Assembly (NCBI GenBank): GCA_964482325.1 | Contig: CAYZXD010000006.1 | Span: forward strand, 26,112 to 90,111 | Direction of reading: 5' to 3' | Length of the DNA stretch: 64,000 nucleotides | DNA from: CAYZJV01 sp964482325 | GTDB lineage: Bacteria; Spirochaetota; Spirochaetia; Sphaerochaetales; Sphaerochaetaceae | In this document: piece after piece, positions 34,604-43,965 of the stretch | How positions within the stretch are numbered: the stretch's first letter is position 1 | How the letters are laid out: each line of letters begins with the position of its first letter | The notes under the pieces: model-generated | Databases searched by the model: none | What the model saw: only the letters and a program-made list of their open reading frames with translations | What the model was told of the DNA's origin: nothing | Made by a program: the position numbers and the translations under genes

Positions 34604-36330
34604 AACACGAACTTGAACAATTCACTATCCGCCATATTCTTGAACGATCGGCAAAACGTCATGCACAGCGTGTGGCGCTTACTCTGATCGGGGATTCCGA
34701 GAGCACCATTACCTATGAAGATCTGATCAAGAAAACCGATGCCATGGCAACCTATCTGATAGAGCAGGGAATTTCTTCGGGTGACAAAGTCGCCATCTTA
34801 GGTGAGAGTCAGCCCTTGTGGGGTGTTGCATTCTTTGCCATCGTAAGCGCAGGGGCGGTAGCCGTTCCCATCCTTCCTGATTTTTCAGCGAAGGAGATTC
34901 AGACCATCCTGCAGCATAGCGAAGCTGCTGCCGTGGTCGTCTCGGCAAAACAGTTTGAGAAAGTGCTCCCGTTTGCTTCCTCCCGTTCCGGCAAACTGTT
35001 TCGTCTTGATGATCTCTTCCATATTCCCGATCCCATTGCATCTGAGCTCACCGCTTCCCGTGATTTCCAACATGCACCGGGGCGGGATATGCTCCGTACC
35101 AAAGCCGACAACAAGGCCATTAGCACACGCAACCAGGCGGAGGATGACCTAGCCTCCATTATTTACACGAGCGGAACCACCGGCTCTTCCAAGGGTGTGA
35201 TGCTGAGCAATCGCAACCTGGCAAGTAACGCATCGGCTTGTGTCCGCCAGTTCTTCAAAATTAAAACCGGGTATCGCTTTCTTTCCATATTGCCCCTGAG
35301 TCACTCGTATGAGTTTACCATCGGATTTCTCCTTCCGATGGTTACCGGTTGTGAAGTGCACTATTTAGGAAGAGCCCCCGCTGCAAGTATTCTGCTTCCG
35401 GCAATGAAACGTGTGAAGCCTCAGGTGATGCTTTCGGTTCCCCTTTTAATTGAAAAGATTTATCGGAATTCAGTAGTCCCGCAGATTGCAAAGAATCCCC
35501 GCCTTGCAAAACTCCATAAGCGGGCACTGTTTCGCAAGTTCATCCACAGTGTAATAGGCAAAAAACTGAAACGCACCTTCGGAGGACATTTGAAGTTCTT
35601 CGGTGTAGGCGGAGCTGCCCTGGATAGAGAAACGGAAGCATTCCTGAAAGAGGCGAAATTCCCCTATGCTATCGGGTACGGCCTGACAGAAACTGCACCG
35701 TTGCTTGCCGGTTCCGGGCCAAAACAGACGAAACCGGGAACGGTCGGCTATGCCGTTAAAGGGGTACAGCTGCGCATTGATGAACCTGATGGAAAAACCC
35801 ATGTGGGAGAAATTGTAGCTAAAGGTCCCAATGTGATGCAGGGATACTATAAAAATGACGAACTCACCCGAGAGGTTTTTACTGAGGATCACTGGTTCAG
35901 AACAGGTGATCTCGGGGTAGTTGAACGAGGCCGTCTTTCGATCAGAGGTCGGAAGAAAACCATGATACTCGGCCCGAGCGGGGAGAATATCTATCCTGAA
36001 CTCATTGAGACGATGCTCAATACTATACCATATGTACAGGAATCTCTGGTGCTTTCGGGAGATGGCGGGCTTGCTGCTCTCATAAAGCTTGATTTTGAGC
36101 TGATGGCAGATCAGCTGAAAGTCTCGGTGCATGAAGCTCAGGAAAGTGCCTCATCCTATTTGTCACACATTCGTGATGAAGTGAATAAGGAACTCAGTTC
36201 ATTTAGTAGAATTCGTGATGTGTCCCTTCAGGATGAGCCTTTTCAACGAACTCCCACACTTAAGATTAAACGGTATTTATACTCGCTGAAAGAGACCATT
36301 ACCGGGCATAAGGATGATACGGAACACTAG
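34600..36330 (+). CDS. second long-chain acyl-CoA ligase-like AMP-dependent synthetase
   Basis: A 576-residue ANL enzyme: SIIYTSGTTGSSKGVMLSNRN (about 185-205), LPLSHSYEFTIGFL, GYGLTETAPLLAGSGP (about 360-375), and WFRTGDLGVVERGRLSIRGRKK. It is clearly paralogous to 24973-26718 but divergent, so a different acyl substrate is likely, by inference. ATG at 34600 behind GGAGGAG, overlapping the previous stop by 4 bases. It ends 48 bases before aroF with no terminator seen. Confidence 0.9.
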   Translation: MKHELEQFTIRHILERSAKRHAQRVALTLIGDSESTITYEDLIKKTDAMATYLIEQGISSGDKVAILGESQPLWGVAFFAIVSAGAVAVPILPDFSAKEIQTILQHSEAAAVVVSAKQFEKVLPFASSRSGKLFRLDDLFHIPDPIASELTASRDFQHAPGRDMLRTKADNKAISTRNQAEDDLASIIYTSGTTGSSKGVMLSNRNLASNASACVRQFFKIKTGYRFLSILPLSHSYEFTIGFLLPMVTGCEVHYLGRAPAASILLPAMKRVKPQVMLSVPLLIEKIYRNSVVPQIAKNPRLAKLHKRALFRKFIHSVIGKKLKRTFGGHLKFFGVGGAALDRETEAFLKEAKFPYAIGYGLTETAPLLAGSGPKQTKPGTVGYAVKGVQLRIDEPDGKTHVGEIVAKGPNVMQGYYKNDELTREVFTEDHWFRTGDLGVVERGRLSIRGRKKTMILGPSGENIYPELIETMLNTIPYVQESLVLSGDGGLAALIKLDFELMADQLKVSVHEAQESASSYLSHIRDEVNKELSSFSRIRDVSLQDEPFQRTPTLKIKRYLYSLKETITGHKDDTEH

Positions 36331-36340
36331 AAGGCCCTTC

Positions 36341-36369
36341 TTGTAGATGTTTGGTTGTTGTGGTATACA
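36341..36369 (+). promoter_or_regulatory. DAHP synthase gene promoter, nearly leaderless
   Basis: TTGTAG, 17 bases ending in TGG, TATACA. The hexamer ends 9 bases before the ATG, so the leader should be about 0-4 bases. No SD is present. Confidence 0.6.
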
Positions 36370-36372
36370 ACA
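36356..36372. promoter_or_regulatory. inverted repeat over the -10 of the DAHP synthase promoter
   Basis: TGTTGT, 5 bases, ACAACA. The repeat covers the extended -10, where a bound dimer would block RNA polymerase. It could be an aromatic-amino-acid operator; no regulator is identified and a six-base arm can occur by chance. Confidence 0.4.
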
Positions 36373-36378
36373 GATATC

Positions 36379-37443
36379 ATGAAGAATATTGACATCAGAA
36401 TAGCGGCAGTTGAACCGCTCGTGAGCCCTGCGGCGCTTTCTCTCGCGTATCCGGTATCCCCGGAGTTGACCGAGACAATTGGAGTTTCTCGACAGTGTGT
36501 GAACGATATCATCCAGGGAAGAGACAACCGACTCCTTGCTATCGTCGGCCCGTGCAGTATCCACGACCCACAAGCGGCTCTTGAGTATGCTGGTAAACTG
36601 AAGAAACTTGCCGATGAACTCTCTGATCAACTATATATCGTGATGCGTACGTACTTTGAAAAACCGAGAACCATCGGTGGATGGAAAGGTTTGATCGTAG
36701 ATCCCCATATGGATGGAACCTATGCAATTCAGGAGGGGATTACTGCTGCCAGACGATTGCTCATTGCTATTACCTCAATGGGATTGCCCGTTGGCTGTGA
36801 AATGCTTGATCCGATCGTTCCGCAGTATATTGATGAAATGCTGAGTTGGTCAGCGATCGGGGCACGTACTGCAGAAAGTCAGACCCACCGTACCCTTGCA
36901 AGCGGTATGTCGGTGGCTATTGGATTCAAGAACAGTACCGGTGGAGAGTATGCAACGGCAGTCAATGCAATTAAAAGTGCCCGAGAGAGTGCCGCGTTTA
37001 TTGGAATTGATAAAGACGGGAATTCGGCGATCTACCATACTACGGGAAATGATTGCGGTCACCTCATTCTTCGTGGAGGTGATCATGGTCCGAATTACTA
37101 TGAAGAAGATGTGGAAGCAGCTGCACTCCTGATGGAAAAACTGTCGATTCCCCCTGCAATCATCGTCGATTGCAGTCATGCTAACTCCCGTAAGGATCCG
37201 AAACGACAACGCCGGGTGTTACGTGCTGTGGTGGATCAGGTCGTCTGGGGACATCACGAGATAAAGGGATTTATGATCGAGAGTAACCTCTTTGGAGGAT
37301 GTCAGACTATTCCGGAAGATCCCAAAGCACTTCGGTACGGCGTATCGGTAACCGATAGCTGTATCGGGTGGGAAGATACAGAAGAGGCGCTTCGCCGGGC
37401 TTGCGAAACCCTGCGACGTGGAAAACAAGAATTGGAGGCTTAA
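36379..37443 (+). CDS. 3-deoxy-7-phosphoheptulonate (DAHP) synthase, class I
   Basis: First step of the shikimate pathway: condenses PEP with erythrose-4-phosphate. The 354 residues are of the AroF/G/H type: LAIVGPCSIHDPQAALEYA (PEP site, about 53-71), MRTYFEKPRTIGGWKGLIVDP (about 90-110), GARTAESQTHR, and VDCSHANSRKD with the metal-binding residues near 260. The N-terminal extension (about 1-45) is the usual regulatory segment, so feedback inhibition is expected, but which amino acid cannot be told. No SD; the start is set by homology and by the promoter position. Confidence 0.93.
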   Translation: MKNIDIRIAAVEPLVSPAALSLAYPVSPELTETIGVSRQCVNDIIQGRDNRLLAIVGPCSIHDPQAALEYAGKLKKLADELSDQLYIVMRTYFEKPRTIGGWKGLIVDPHMDGTYAIQEGITAARRLLIAITSMGLPVGCEMLDPIVPQYIDEMLSWSAIGARTAESQTHRTLASGMSVAIGFKNSTGGEYATAVNAIKSARESAAFIGIDKDGNSAIYHTTGNDCGHLILRGGDHGPNYYEEDVEAAALLMEKLSIPPAIIVDCSHANSRKDPKRQRRVLRAVVDQVVWGHHEIKGFMIESNLFGGCQTIPEDPKALRYGVSVTDSCIGWEDTEEALRRACETLRRGKQELEA

Positions 37444-37445
37444 CC

Positions 37446-38003
37446 ATGAGTGACGGTAAAATTAAGGTGCTCGTAGCACTCGCAGAAGGATTTGAAGAGG
37501 TGGAGGCACTGACTCCGATTGATCTGCTCAGACGTGCCGGATTCACGGTGGTGGTGGCGGGTGTCGACGGAACCGAGATCGTCGGAACTCATAATATTAC
37601 CATCAAGGCCGATATTCGTATTGAAGATGCCGGAACTGATTTCGATGCGATGGTTCTTCCCGGAGGGGGCCTGGGATCTAAAAATCTGGCGAACTCATGG
37701 GAAGTGAATGAAAAGATGTTGATGATCATCAACAGTGGTGGGGTTCTTGCCGCAATCTGTGCAGCTCCTGCAGTAGTGCTTGGGCCGGCAGGTCTGCTAG
37801 AAGGGCATAAAGCAGTCTGTTACCCGGGAGCAGAGGTGAACTCTCCTAATTGTACCTTCGGTACTGAACGGGTGTGTGTAGATGGATCAATCATCACTGC
37901 CCGAGCGGTAGGCTGTTCGTTTGAATTCTCCCTTGCCATTATCGAGAAACTCGGTGGGGCAGAATTGAAAGAGCAGGTTGCCAAACGAATTCTTTTCAGA
38001 TAA
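37446..38003 (+). CDS. DJ-1/PfpI (YajL-like) family protein
   Basis: A 185-residue DJ-1 superfamily protein: VLVALAEGFEEVEALTPIDLLRRAG (glutamate of the active site), MVLPGGGLGSKNLA, and the nucleophile elbow LAAICAAPAVVLGPAGLL with Cys about 104. These proteins act in stress protection, as reported glyoxalases or deglycases. ATG behind GGAGG, 2 bases after the DAHP synthase stop, so it shares that transcript. Confidence 0.9.
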   Translation: MSDGKIKVLVALAEGFEEVEALTPIDLLRRAGFTVVVAGVDGTEIVGTHNITIKADIRIEDAGTDFDAMVLPGGGLGSKNLANSWEVNEKMLMIINSGGVLAAICAAPAVVLGPAGLLEGHKAVCYPGAEVNSPNCTFGTERVCVDGSIITARAVGCSFEFSLAIIEKLGGAELKEQVAKRILFR

Positions 38004-38030
38004 GACACCATACAGGAGCGAAAACACAGC

Positions 38031-39545
38031 ATGAAGCAGATCGGATTCGACAATGAGAAATACCTGCGCGAACAGACGCAGGCGATACTAGAGCGATTAG
38101 CAACCTGTGACGGGAAGTTGTATCTTGAATGTGGTGGAAAACTCCTGTATGACTATCATGCCTCACGGGTACTTCCTGGATTTGATCCAAATGTGAAGAT
38201 GCGTGTATTTCAGACGCTGAAGGATAAAATCGACGTAATCATCTGCATTTATGCCGATGATATTGAACGGAGAAAAATCCGCAGTGATTTTGGCATTACC
38301 TACGATACCGACGTGTTCAAAATGATCGATGATTTCAGTGACTGGGCCATTGAGGTGACCCGGGTAGTGATTACCCGTTTCAATGGTCAGCCCGCTGCGG
38401 TGCAGTTTATGAACCGACTGACCCGGCGAGGGATTAAAGTCTATACCCATAAGGCTACCGATGGCTATCCAAGTGATGTCGATACTATCGTCAGTGATGA
38501 GGGGTATGGGGCTAATCCGTATATTGAAACCGAACATCCGGTGGTGATCGTCACTGCCCCGGGTCCAGGAAGTGGAAAACTCGCTACCTGTCTCTCCCAG
38601 TTGTACCATGATTATCGGAAGGGACTGAAAAGCGGTTATGCAAAATTTGAGACCTTCCCGATCTGGAACCTGCCGATTGATCACCCGGTGAATGTAGCCT
38701 ATGAGGCTGCTACTGCTGATATCGGTGATGTCAACCAGATCGATCACTTTCAGCTTACCGCATACGGAAAGCAGGCGGTTAATTACTCTCGGGATATGGA
38801 AGCTTTTCCACTTCTGAAACGAATTATTGAAAAGATCACGGGAGAACCTTCATTCTATCGCTCTCCGACTGATATGGGAGTTAATCGGTGCGGGTTCGGT
38901 ATTGTCGATGATGATGCGGTACGAGAAGCTGCAGGACAGGAGATCATCCGTCGTTACTATGGATCTGCCTGTGATTATGCGCGGGGTATTGGGACACAGG
39001 AGGCTATTAACCGCATCAAGCTGTTGATGGAATCGCTGGATCTTCATGTTACGATGCGTACTACCGTTCCCGCAGCAGAAGAAGCCTTGAAAGCTGCTGT
39101 TGCAAAGGGAAAGGGGCGCGATAAGATTGTCTGTGCTGCTGCGATGGAACTACCCGATGGGAGTATTGTTACCGGATCAAACTCGGAAATTCTCCATGCA
39201 GCCTCTGCGTTGATGCTCAATGCTGCCAAGCAACTTGCCGGTATCCCAAAAGCCATCGACCTCATTCCCAAGCAGACAATTGAATCTATTCGTCTGCTCA
39301 AACGGGATGTGCTCAGTGGGAGACGAGTCAGTCTGGACCTCGATGAGACCCTCATCTGTCTTGCGATGAGCGCACCGATCAACCCATCCGCTCAGTGTGC
39401 CCTAGATCAGTTGCCGCTGCTGAGAGGTTGCGAAGTACATCTTACCCATCTTCCATCGGTGGGGGACTCCAATGGATTGCGAAAATTGGGGCTTCATACT
39501 ACCAGTGAACCGAAATTTCCCAGTGCCAATCTGCATGATGAATAG
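38031..39545 (+). CDS. DUF1846 family protein
   Basis: A 504-residue protein that matches the DUF1846 family in length and sequence style: an N-terminal block LYLECGGKLLYDYHASRVLPG, then VIITRFNGQPAA-like VVITRFNGQPAAVQF, VVIVTAPGPGSGKLATCLSQLYHD, a P-loop-like stretch near 173-192, and SPTDMGVNRCGFGI. Structures in this family exist, but a function is not settled as far as I know. It follows the DJ-1 gene by 27 bases with AGGAG 12 bases before the ATG. Confidence 0.85.
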   Translation: MKQIGFDNEKYLREQTQAILERLATCDGKLYLECGGKLLYDYHASRVLPGFDPNVKMRVFQTLKDKIDVIICIYADDIERRKIRSDFGITYDTDVFKMIDDFSDWAIEVTRVVITRFNGQPAAVQFMNRLTRRGIKVYTHKATDGYPSDVDTIVSDEGYGANPYIETEHPVVIVTAPGPGSGKLATCLSQLYHDYRKGLKSGYAKFETFPIWNLPIDHPVNVAYEAATADIGDVNQIDHFQLTAYGKQAVNYSRDMEAFPLLKRIIEKITGEPSFYRSPTDMGVNRCGFGIVDDDAVREAAGQEIIRRYYGSACDYARGIGTQEAINRIKLLMESLDLHVTMRTTVPAAEEALKAAVAKGKGRDKIVCAAAMELPDGSIVTGSNSEILHAASALMLNAAKQLAGIPKAIDLIPKQTIESIRLLKRDVLSGRRVSLDLDETLICLAMSAPINPSAQCALDQLPLLRGCEVHLTHLPSVGDSNGLRKLGLHTTSEPKFPSANLHDE

Positions 39546-39564
39546 CAGTTATTGGTAATTTTGC

Positions 39565-39593
39565 TTTCTTTGTACCGGCACACACAGTACAAT
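39565..39593 (+). promoter_or_regulatory. promoter of the cytidylate-kinase-like gene
   Basis: TTTCTT, 17 bases, TACAAT; the leader contains GGAGGA. Confidence 0.45.
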
Positions 39594-39612
39594 AGGGGTA
39601 GGAGGAATAGGT

Positions 39613-40254
39613 ATGGGTATACACACGGTCATTTCGATCAGTAGACAGTTCGGCTCAGGTGGACGTGAGATAGGGCGGCTGGTAGCTGATTATTGTGAAG
39701 TGCCGTTCTATGATAGTGCACTCATTTCCATGGCCGCAGAGAAAAGCGGCATGAGTGAGCAAGTACTGGAGAATCTCGATGAGAAAGCCGCCAGTCGGTT
39801 CCTGTATACGATCCCGACAAGTATTCCCACCCTCGGTCATCCTACGACTGCCGTATACAATATGCCTCTGAGCGACACGTTGTTTCTTACCCAGTATGAG
39901 ATCATTCGTCAACTTGCACAGCAGGGTCCCTGTGTCATCGTGGGAAGATGTTCTGATTATATCCTCAAGGATCATCCGCATCATGTTTCCATTTTTATCC
40001 ATGCACCGGAGGAAGCCCGCTCTGCGCGCATCGCCCGCTATGAAAACATCGATATCAAGGAAGCTCGTTCGCATATCAGCAAGTACGACAAAGAACGGAG
40101 AAAGTACCACGATTACTATGCGGCAGGGACGTGGGGGAATGCCATGTTCTATGACCTCACCCTTGATTCCACCCTTTTGGGTATCCCGGGGACTGCTTCG
40201 CTAATCGCTCACATTGTTCGGGAAAAAGAGGGCATAGAAGCGGCTCAGGATTAA
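39613..40254 (+). CDS. cytidylate kinase-like family protein (PF13189)
   Basis: A 213-residue protein with the family start ISISRQFGSGGREIGRLVAD (about 7-26), in which the P-loop lysine is absent (GSGGRE), then FYDSALISMAAEKSGMSE, CVIVGRCSDYILKD and a lid region ARIARYENIDIKEARSHISKYDKERRKYHDYY. Members are abundant in anaerobes; their substrate is not established and they are not the classical cmk. It is the second CMP-kinase-related gene of the window. ATG behind GGAGGA, with a terminator directly downstream. Confidence 0.88.
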   Translation: MGIHTVISISRQFGSGGREIGRLVADYCEVPFYDSALISMAAEKSGMSEQVLENLDEKAASRFLYTIPTSIPTLGHPTTAVYNMPLSDTLFLTQYEIIRQLAQQGPCVIVGRCSDYILKDHPHHVSIFIHAPEEARSARIARYENIDIKEARSHISKYDKERRKYHDYYAAGTWGNAMFYDLTLDSTLLGIPGTASLIAHIVREKEGIEAAQD

Positions 40255-40257
40255 ACA

Positions 40258-40284
40258 AAGAGGACCCCGTCGGGTCCTCTTTTG
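40258..40284. terminator. bidirectional intrinsic terminator
   Basis: AAGAGGACCC, loop of 4, GGGTCCTCTT then TTG. A perfect 10-bp stem with A and T tails on opposite sides, it serves both the cytidylate-kinase-like gene (+) and ackA (-). Confidence 0.9.
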
Positions 40285-40300
40285 CACTCCTTCTGTGCAC

Positions 40301-41635
40301 TTATTTCGGCAATGCCAGCAGTTTCTTCAGTTCAGGTTTCTTCTTCAGATCCTGCTCCAATCCCGCTGCACGTGCTTTGTTCACATAGTCCTTATGCTGG
40401 AACGAGTAGGTGAAGTTGGTATGCACATCATACGTTCCTGTCATCAGTGCATAAGCATCTTCGGTCATAACCAGCTCTTCGTCAGTTGGAATCACGAAAA
40501 TTTTCGTGGGTGAATCATCGGTGTTGATTTCCAGCTCTGCATTCCTGCATTGGGCAATTCGGTTTTTCTCCACATCAAGATGGATGCCCATGTGGCCGAG
40601 ACCGCTAGTTGCCCCTTCTCGGATATGGGGAGCCATTTCTCCCACGCCCGCAGTGTAGACAAGGGCATCAACTCTCCCGAGAATTGCTGCGTAAGCACCG
40701 ATATATTTTTTAAGGCGGTGGCATTCAAGATCGATAGCAAGCTGAGCGCGCTCATTTCCTTTCATTGCAGCCTCTCGTACATCACGGCGATCACTCATCC
40801 CGCACAAGCCGACCAGACCGCTCTTTTTGTTCAGAACGGTATCCATTTCCTTTGCAGAAAGCCCGGTTCGGTTCATGATGAACGGGAGGATTGCCGGATC
40901 AAGATCGCCCGAACGGGTGCCCATTACCAGACCCTCCAGCGGGGTAAGACCCATGGTGGTCTCGACACAGACACCATTCTTAACCGCCGAAATGGAGGCG
41001 CCGTTACCAATATGGCAGATAATAAGATTAGTTTCTTTCGGATCTTTGCCGAGCAGCACTGCTGCACGTTTTGCCGTATAGACATAACTGGTTCCATGGA
41101 AACCGTACCGTCGCACATTGTAGGTAGAATACCATTCGTAGGGAACAGCATACATAAATGCTTCGGAAGGCATGGTCTGATGCCATGCAGTATCCATAAC
41201 GATTGCATGGGGAATTTCCGGCATTACCTTTCGTGCAGCTTCAATACCCATGATATTGGCCGGCATATGTAACGGCCCGAGGGGAATCAGTTCCTTGAGA
41301 TGTGCAAGTACTTCATCATCCACGAGAGCGGACTGTTTAAATCGTTCACCTCCGTGCAACACGCGGTGACCCACTGCACTGATCTCCTCTACATCGGTAA
41401 TGACACCGTGAATCGGGTCAAGCAACATCCGGATGATCAACTCAATGGCCTCTTTGTGGGTAGGACATTGCACTTTATCAGAAAACTCTCCGTTTTTGGT
41501 AGTTTTATGCTCAATGACGGAATAATCGAGGCCGATCCGTTCCACCACTCCAACTGCGAGCACCGCTTTATTGTTCCAATCATATACCTGATACTTAGCG
41601 GATGAACTTCCGCAATTCAAAGTGAGTATCACCAT
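40301..41635 (-). CDS. ackA: acetate kinase
   Basis: Converts acetyl phosphate and ADP to acetate and ATP, the main ATP-yielding end step of acetate fermentation. The 444 residues start VILTLNCGSSSAKYQVYD (Asn and Ser of the ATP site); then come VGHRVLHGGERF, the catalytic DTAWHQTMP, HIGNGASISAVKNG, TRSGDLDPAIL and TAGVGEMAPHIRE. It is a little longer than the usual 400 residues because of a C-terminal tail rich in Lys. GGAGG precedes the ATG. No pta gene is adjacent. It ends at the bidirectional terminator. Confidence 0.96.
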   Translation of the reverse strand: MVILTLNCGSSSAKYQVYDWNNKAVLAVGVVERIGLDYSVIEHKTTKNGEFSDKVQCPTHKEAIELIIRMLLDPIHGVITDVEEISAVGHRVLHGGERFKQSALVDDEVLAHLKELIPLGPLHMPANIMGIEAARKVMPEIPHAIVMDTAWHQTMPSEAFMYAVPYEWYSTYNVRRYGFHGTSYVYTAKRAAVLLGKDPKETNLIICHIGNGASISAVKNGVCVETTMGLTPLEGLVMGTRSGDLDPAILPFIMNRTGLSAKEMDTVLNKKSGLVGLCGMSDRRDVREAAMKGNERAQLAIDLECHRLKKYIGAYAAILGRVDALVYTAGVGEMAPHIREGATSGLGHMGIHLDVEKNRIAQCRNAELEINTDDSPTKIFVIPTDEELVMTEDAYALMTGTYDVHTNFTYSFQHKDYVNKARAAGLEQDLKKKPELKKLLALPK

Positions 41636-41767
41636 TTCGACCTCCTGTGAGCTTTAACCTTTCGATAAAAAATGTATCATTGCCGGAAACCATTCTGCCA
41701 CGTACAGATCAAAAAATCAATGCAAGCGAAGCATTCAGTTCGATTTTGCGGTTGTTTTATTATGCAT

Positions 41768-43060
41768 ATGCGATCAGTGATCATCCTTCTCTCTGTTTGT
41801 TTTGCCATTTCCCCTCTCAGCGCACAAGTAGATCTGCAGGTATCCAGTCATCCGGATAAGCTGCATGCATCAATCGCTTCTCACCTAACCCAGCATCCCA
41901 CCGTGCCGTTCGATATCCACTGGGAAATAGAGATGGACCAACAGTCTGATTTGCGGTTTACCAGCTGGGAGGCGTCTATGGAGCTTCTCCTGGTCCGAAA
42001 ACCGATGCAACTGGCAGGCGGTTCATTACTCAGTGACCAAAGATTTTCCGCAATACTCTCATCTGCATTTGATCTGCGTGCCCCGGATAATACTCAAATT
42101 ACCTTGCCACGGATTACTCATGATTCGGGTCATTTCGGATGGATGCTCAGTTATGTGACCACAAAACTCGGCATGCACCTGTTTGTCATGCAAGACCCTG
42201 CAGTGATCGCCGGGATGCTTGCAGAATATGTATTGACCAGAGGAACGATACGGGTGGCAACTCTGGGATGTTCTGGTCCCTTGCGAAAACGGGAGGGAGA
42301 TTATCAGGCACAGAGAGCTGTGCAGGCAAAGCTGTTCTGTGGGATGTATCAAAGTGTTCCTGTTCCCATAGGAAACATCGGGGCATTGCAGATTTCCCTC
42401 TTATTGCGGTCTGTTGTGGATGATTATCTTGGCGATGGGTTGAGTATCGTGGGAAAGATGGAGTTTTGCGGGAAGTATCTCAGTGGTTCGTATCAGCGAT
42501 TGTCGATACCAGCATATCCCGGAGCGATTCTCACATCTGCTTACACGACAGAAGATCAACCGATGAAACGGGAGATGATCACGGTACACTATCAAAGGGA
42601 AAATATACAGGCACGTATCTCCTGTACCGATTCCTGGTGGAGGGTGACCGTCTATGCTGAAGATGTACAGCGCCGGATCGTATCTGCACGTGCGCATCTT
42701 CGCTATGCGTTTTTACAGCAGTTTTCTGCAGGTATTTCTTCATATTATCAACGACGCTGGAATCGTTCGGGTAACATAGGGAACACGGTGAGCATATCGA
42801 TACCTCTCTCGTTCACCGTGGGATCGGTAGCCGTTCAGATAACACCCGAGGCGATCTGGGGGGTATCATTCCGGTATAGGTTGGAGTCGGTCTGCACCTT
42901 CTCAATCGATGATCAGAGAGAACTCGCGATTAGCTGGAAGTTTGCGCATGCTGCTGTAGATGCCCAGATAACCTACACCGATACATTTGCAGCAGGGAAG
43001 TTGGCGGTTACCATGAAATCGAATCAGGCGATTACCTTCTGGTATGCCATCTCCCTATGA
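41768..43060 (+). CDS. exported, probably beta-barrel outer-membrane protein of unknown function
   Basis: Not recognised. A signal peptide MRSVIILLSVCFAISPLSAQ is followed by about 410 residues dominated by alternating hydrophobic/polar strands (for example AILSSAFDLRAPDN, SISIPLSFTVGSVAVQITPE, FRYRLESVCTF) and a last strand ending in AITFWYAISL, with an aromatic near the C-terminus, as in barrels. It is unusually Cys-containing for an exported protein. Start uncertain: ATG at 41768 or 41762, neither with an SD. A TATTAT ends only 4 bases before the 41768 ATG. The last 29 bases overlap convergent murB. Confidence 0.6.
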   Translation: MRSVIILLSVCFAISPLSAQVDLQVSSHPDKLHASIASHLTQHPTVPFDIHWEIEMDQQSDLRFTSWEASMELLLVRKPMQLAGGSLLSDQRFSAILSSAFDLRAPDNTQITLPRITHDSGHFGWMLSYVTTKLGMHLFVMQDPAVIAGMLAEYVLTRGTIRVATLGCSGPLRKREGDYQAQRAVQAKLFCGMYQSVPVPIGNIGALQISLLLRSVVDDYLGDGLSIVGKMEFCGKYLSGSYQRLSIPAYPGAILTSAYTTEDQPMKREMITVHYQRENIQARISCTDSWWRVTVYAEDVQRRIVSARAHLRYAFLQQFSAGISSYYQRRWNRSGNIGNTVSISIPLSFTVGSVAVQITPEAIWGVSFRYRLESVCTFSIDDQRELAISWKFAHAAVDAQITYTDTFAAGKLAVTMKSNQAITFWYAISL

Positions 43061-43958
43061 GGATGACTTCTCTCTCCAAGGTAATCCCGTACTGTTTTTC
43101 AATTTCCTGTTGTACGAGTACGCTGAGATCATAGATATCCTGACTGGTTGCCTGATGCGAGTAATTGACAATAAAGTTTGCATGGGAGGTGCTTACCCGG
43201 GCTCCTCCGCGTGAGAGACCTTTCAGGCCTGCTTCTTCAATTAGTTTTCCTGCTGAATTCCCATGTGGATTTTTAAACATACATCCGGCTGAAGGGAGAT
43301 CAAACTGTCCTGATTCCATCCGTTGCGTTCTACTTTCCTCTTTCTGCAAACGTGCTTCACTCGTATTTTTATTCGGAATCAGACGGAATGCCACCTCATA
43401 GATGATCACCGGCATGCGGGAAAAGGGGGAGGATTTATAGGAAAACCCCTCATCCATCCCCTGAAATCGGAAGAAATTCCCGTGATAGTCAAGGTAATCG
43501 ACCCACTCGATCCGTTCAGATATCCAGAGCCCACCTGCGGCGGCATTACCGCGAACTGCTCCGCCAGTGGTACCCGGAAGTCCTCCAAGCGGTTCAAGAC
43601 CGCTGAGTGAGTGTTCAATAGCTACATTGATTGCGGTGTCCAGGGGGAGCCCGCACTGACAGCAGAAAAGACATCCGCGTACATGGTGGTCAGTAAGGCC
43701 GGTAGTGGCAATGACAAGACCTTCCACCCCGTCATCAGAGATAAGTACATTCGAACCACCGCCAAGTACGGTAATCGGCAGCTCTCGTTCCTGAGCCCAT
43801 TGCAATGCAGCCCTGAGTTGAGCAAGATTCGCCGGTACGATGAAATAATCGGCTTGGCCTCCACTGCGATATGAGGAGAGCTGAGCAAGGGCTACTTGCT
43901 GATGGATGAGGTGATCGATATTGATTTTTTCATCTGCTTTCCGTATTGTGGTACCCAC
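43032..43958 (-). CDS. murB: UDP-N-acetylenolpyruvoylglucosamine reductase
   Basis: FAD- and NADPH-dependent reduction that gives UDP-MurNAc. The 308 residues have the FAD-binding LGGGSNVLISDDGVEGLVIA (about 65-84), GLPGTTGGAVRGNAAAGG (about 130-147), and PSAGCMFKNPHG near 225-236, where the usual proton-donor Ser of GSxFKNP is Cys. The C-terminal GLKGLSRGGARVSTSHANFIVN is standard for type II enzymes. The GTG at 43958 has no SD nearby, but a promoter puts transcription start on this GTG. Confidence 0.93.
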   Translation of the reverse strand: MGTTIRKADEKINIDHLIHQQVALAQLSSYRSGGQADYFIVPANLAQLRAALQWAQERELPITVLGGGSNVLISDDGVEGLVIATTGLTDHHVRGCLFCCQCGLPLDTAINVAIEHSLSGLEPLGGLPGTTGGAVRGNAAAGGLWISERIEWVDYLDYHGNFFRFQGMDEGFSYKSSPFSRMPVIIYEVAFRLIPNKNTSEARLQKEESRTQRMESGQFDLPSAGCMFKNPHGNSAGKLIEEAGLKGLSRGGARVSTSHANFIVNYSHQATSQDIYDLSVLVQQEIEKQYGITLEREVILIGRWHTRR

Positions 43959-43965
43959 GTGGGTA
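43952..43965. promoter_or_regulatory. perfect 14-bp palindrome at the murB/cysS divergent start
   Basis: TACCCACGTGGGTA covers the murB start codon and predicted +1 and touches its -10. It could be an operator controlling the divergent murB and cysS transcripts; chance cannot be excluded. Confidence 0.4.

Noticed and set aside
41740..41770. Another leaderless start, for the beta-barrel gene
   Set aside because: TATTAT ends only 4 bases before the ATG at 41768, the -35 is poor and the start codon is uncertain, so it does not meet the same standard as the other cases.
43240..43300. Cys instead of Ser as proton donor in MurB
   Set aside because: Cys at this position occurs in other bacterial MurB proteins as far as I remember, and can act as a proton donor; not remarkable alone.
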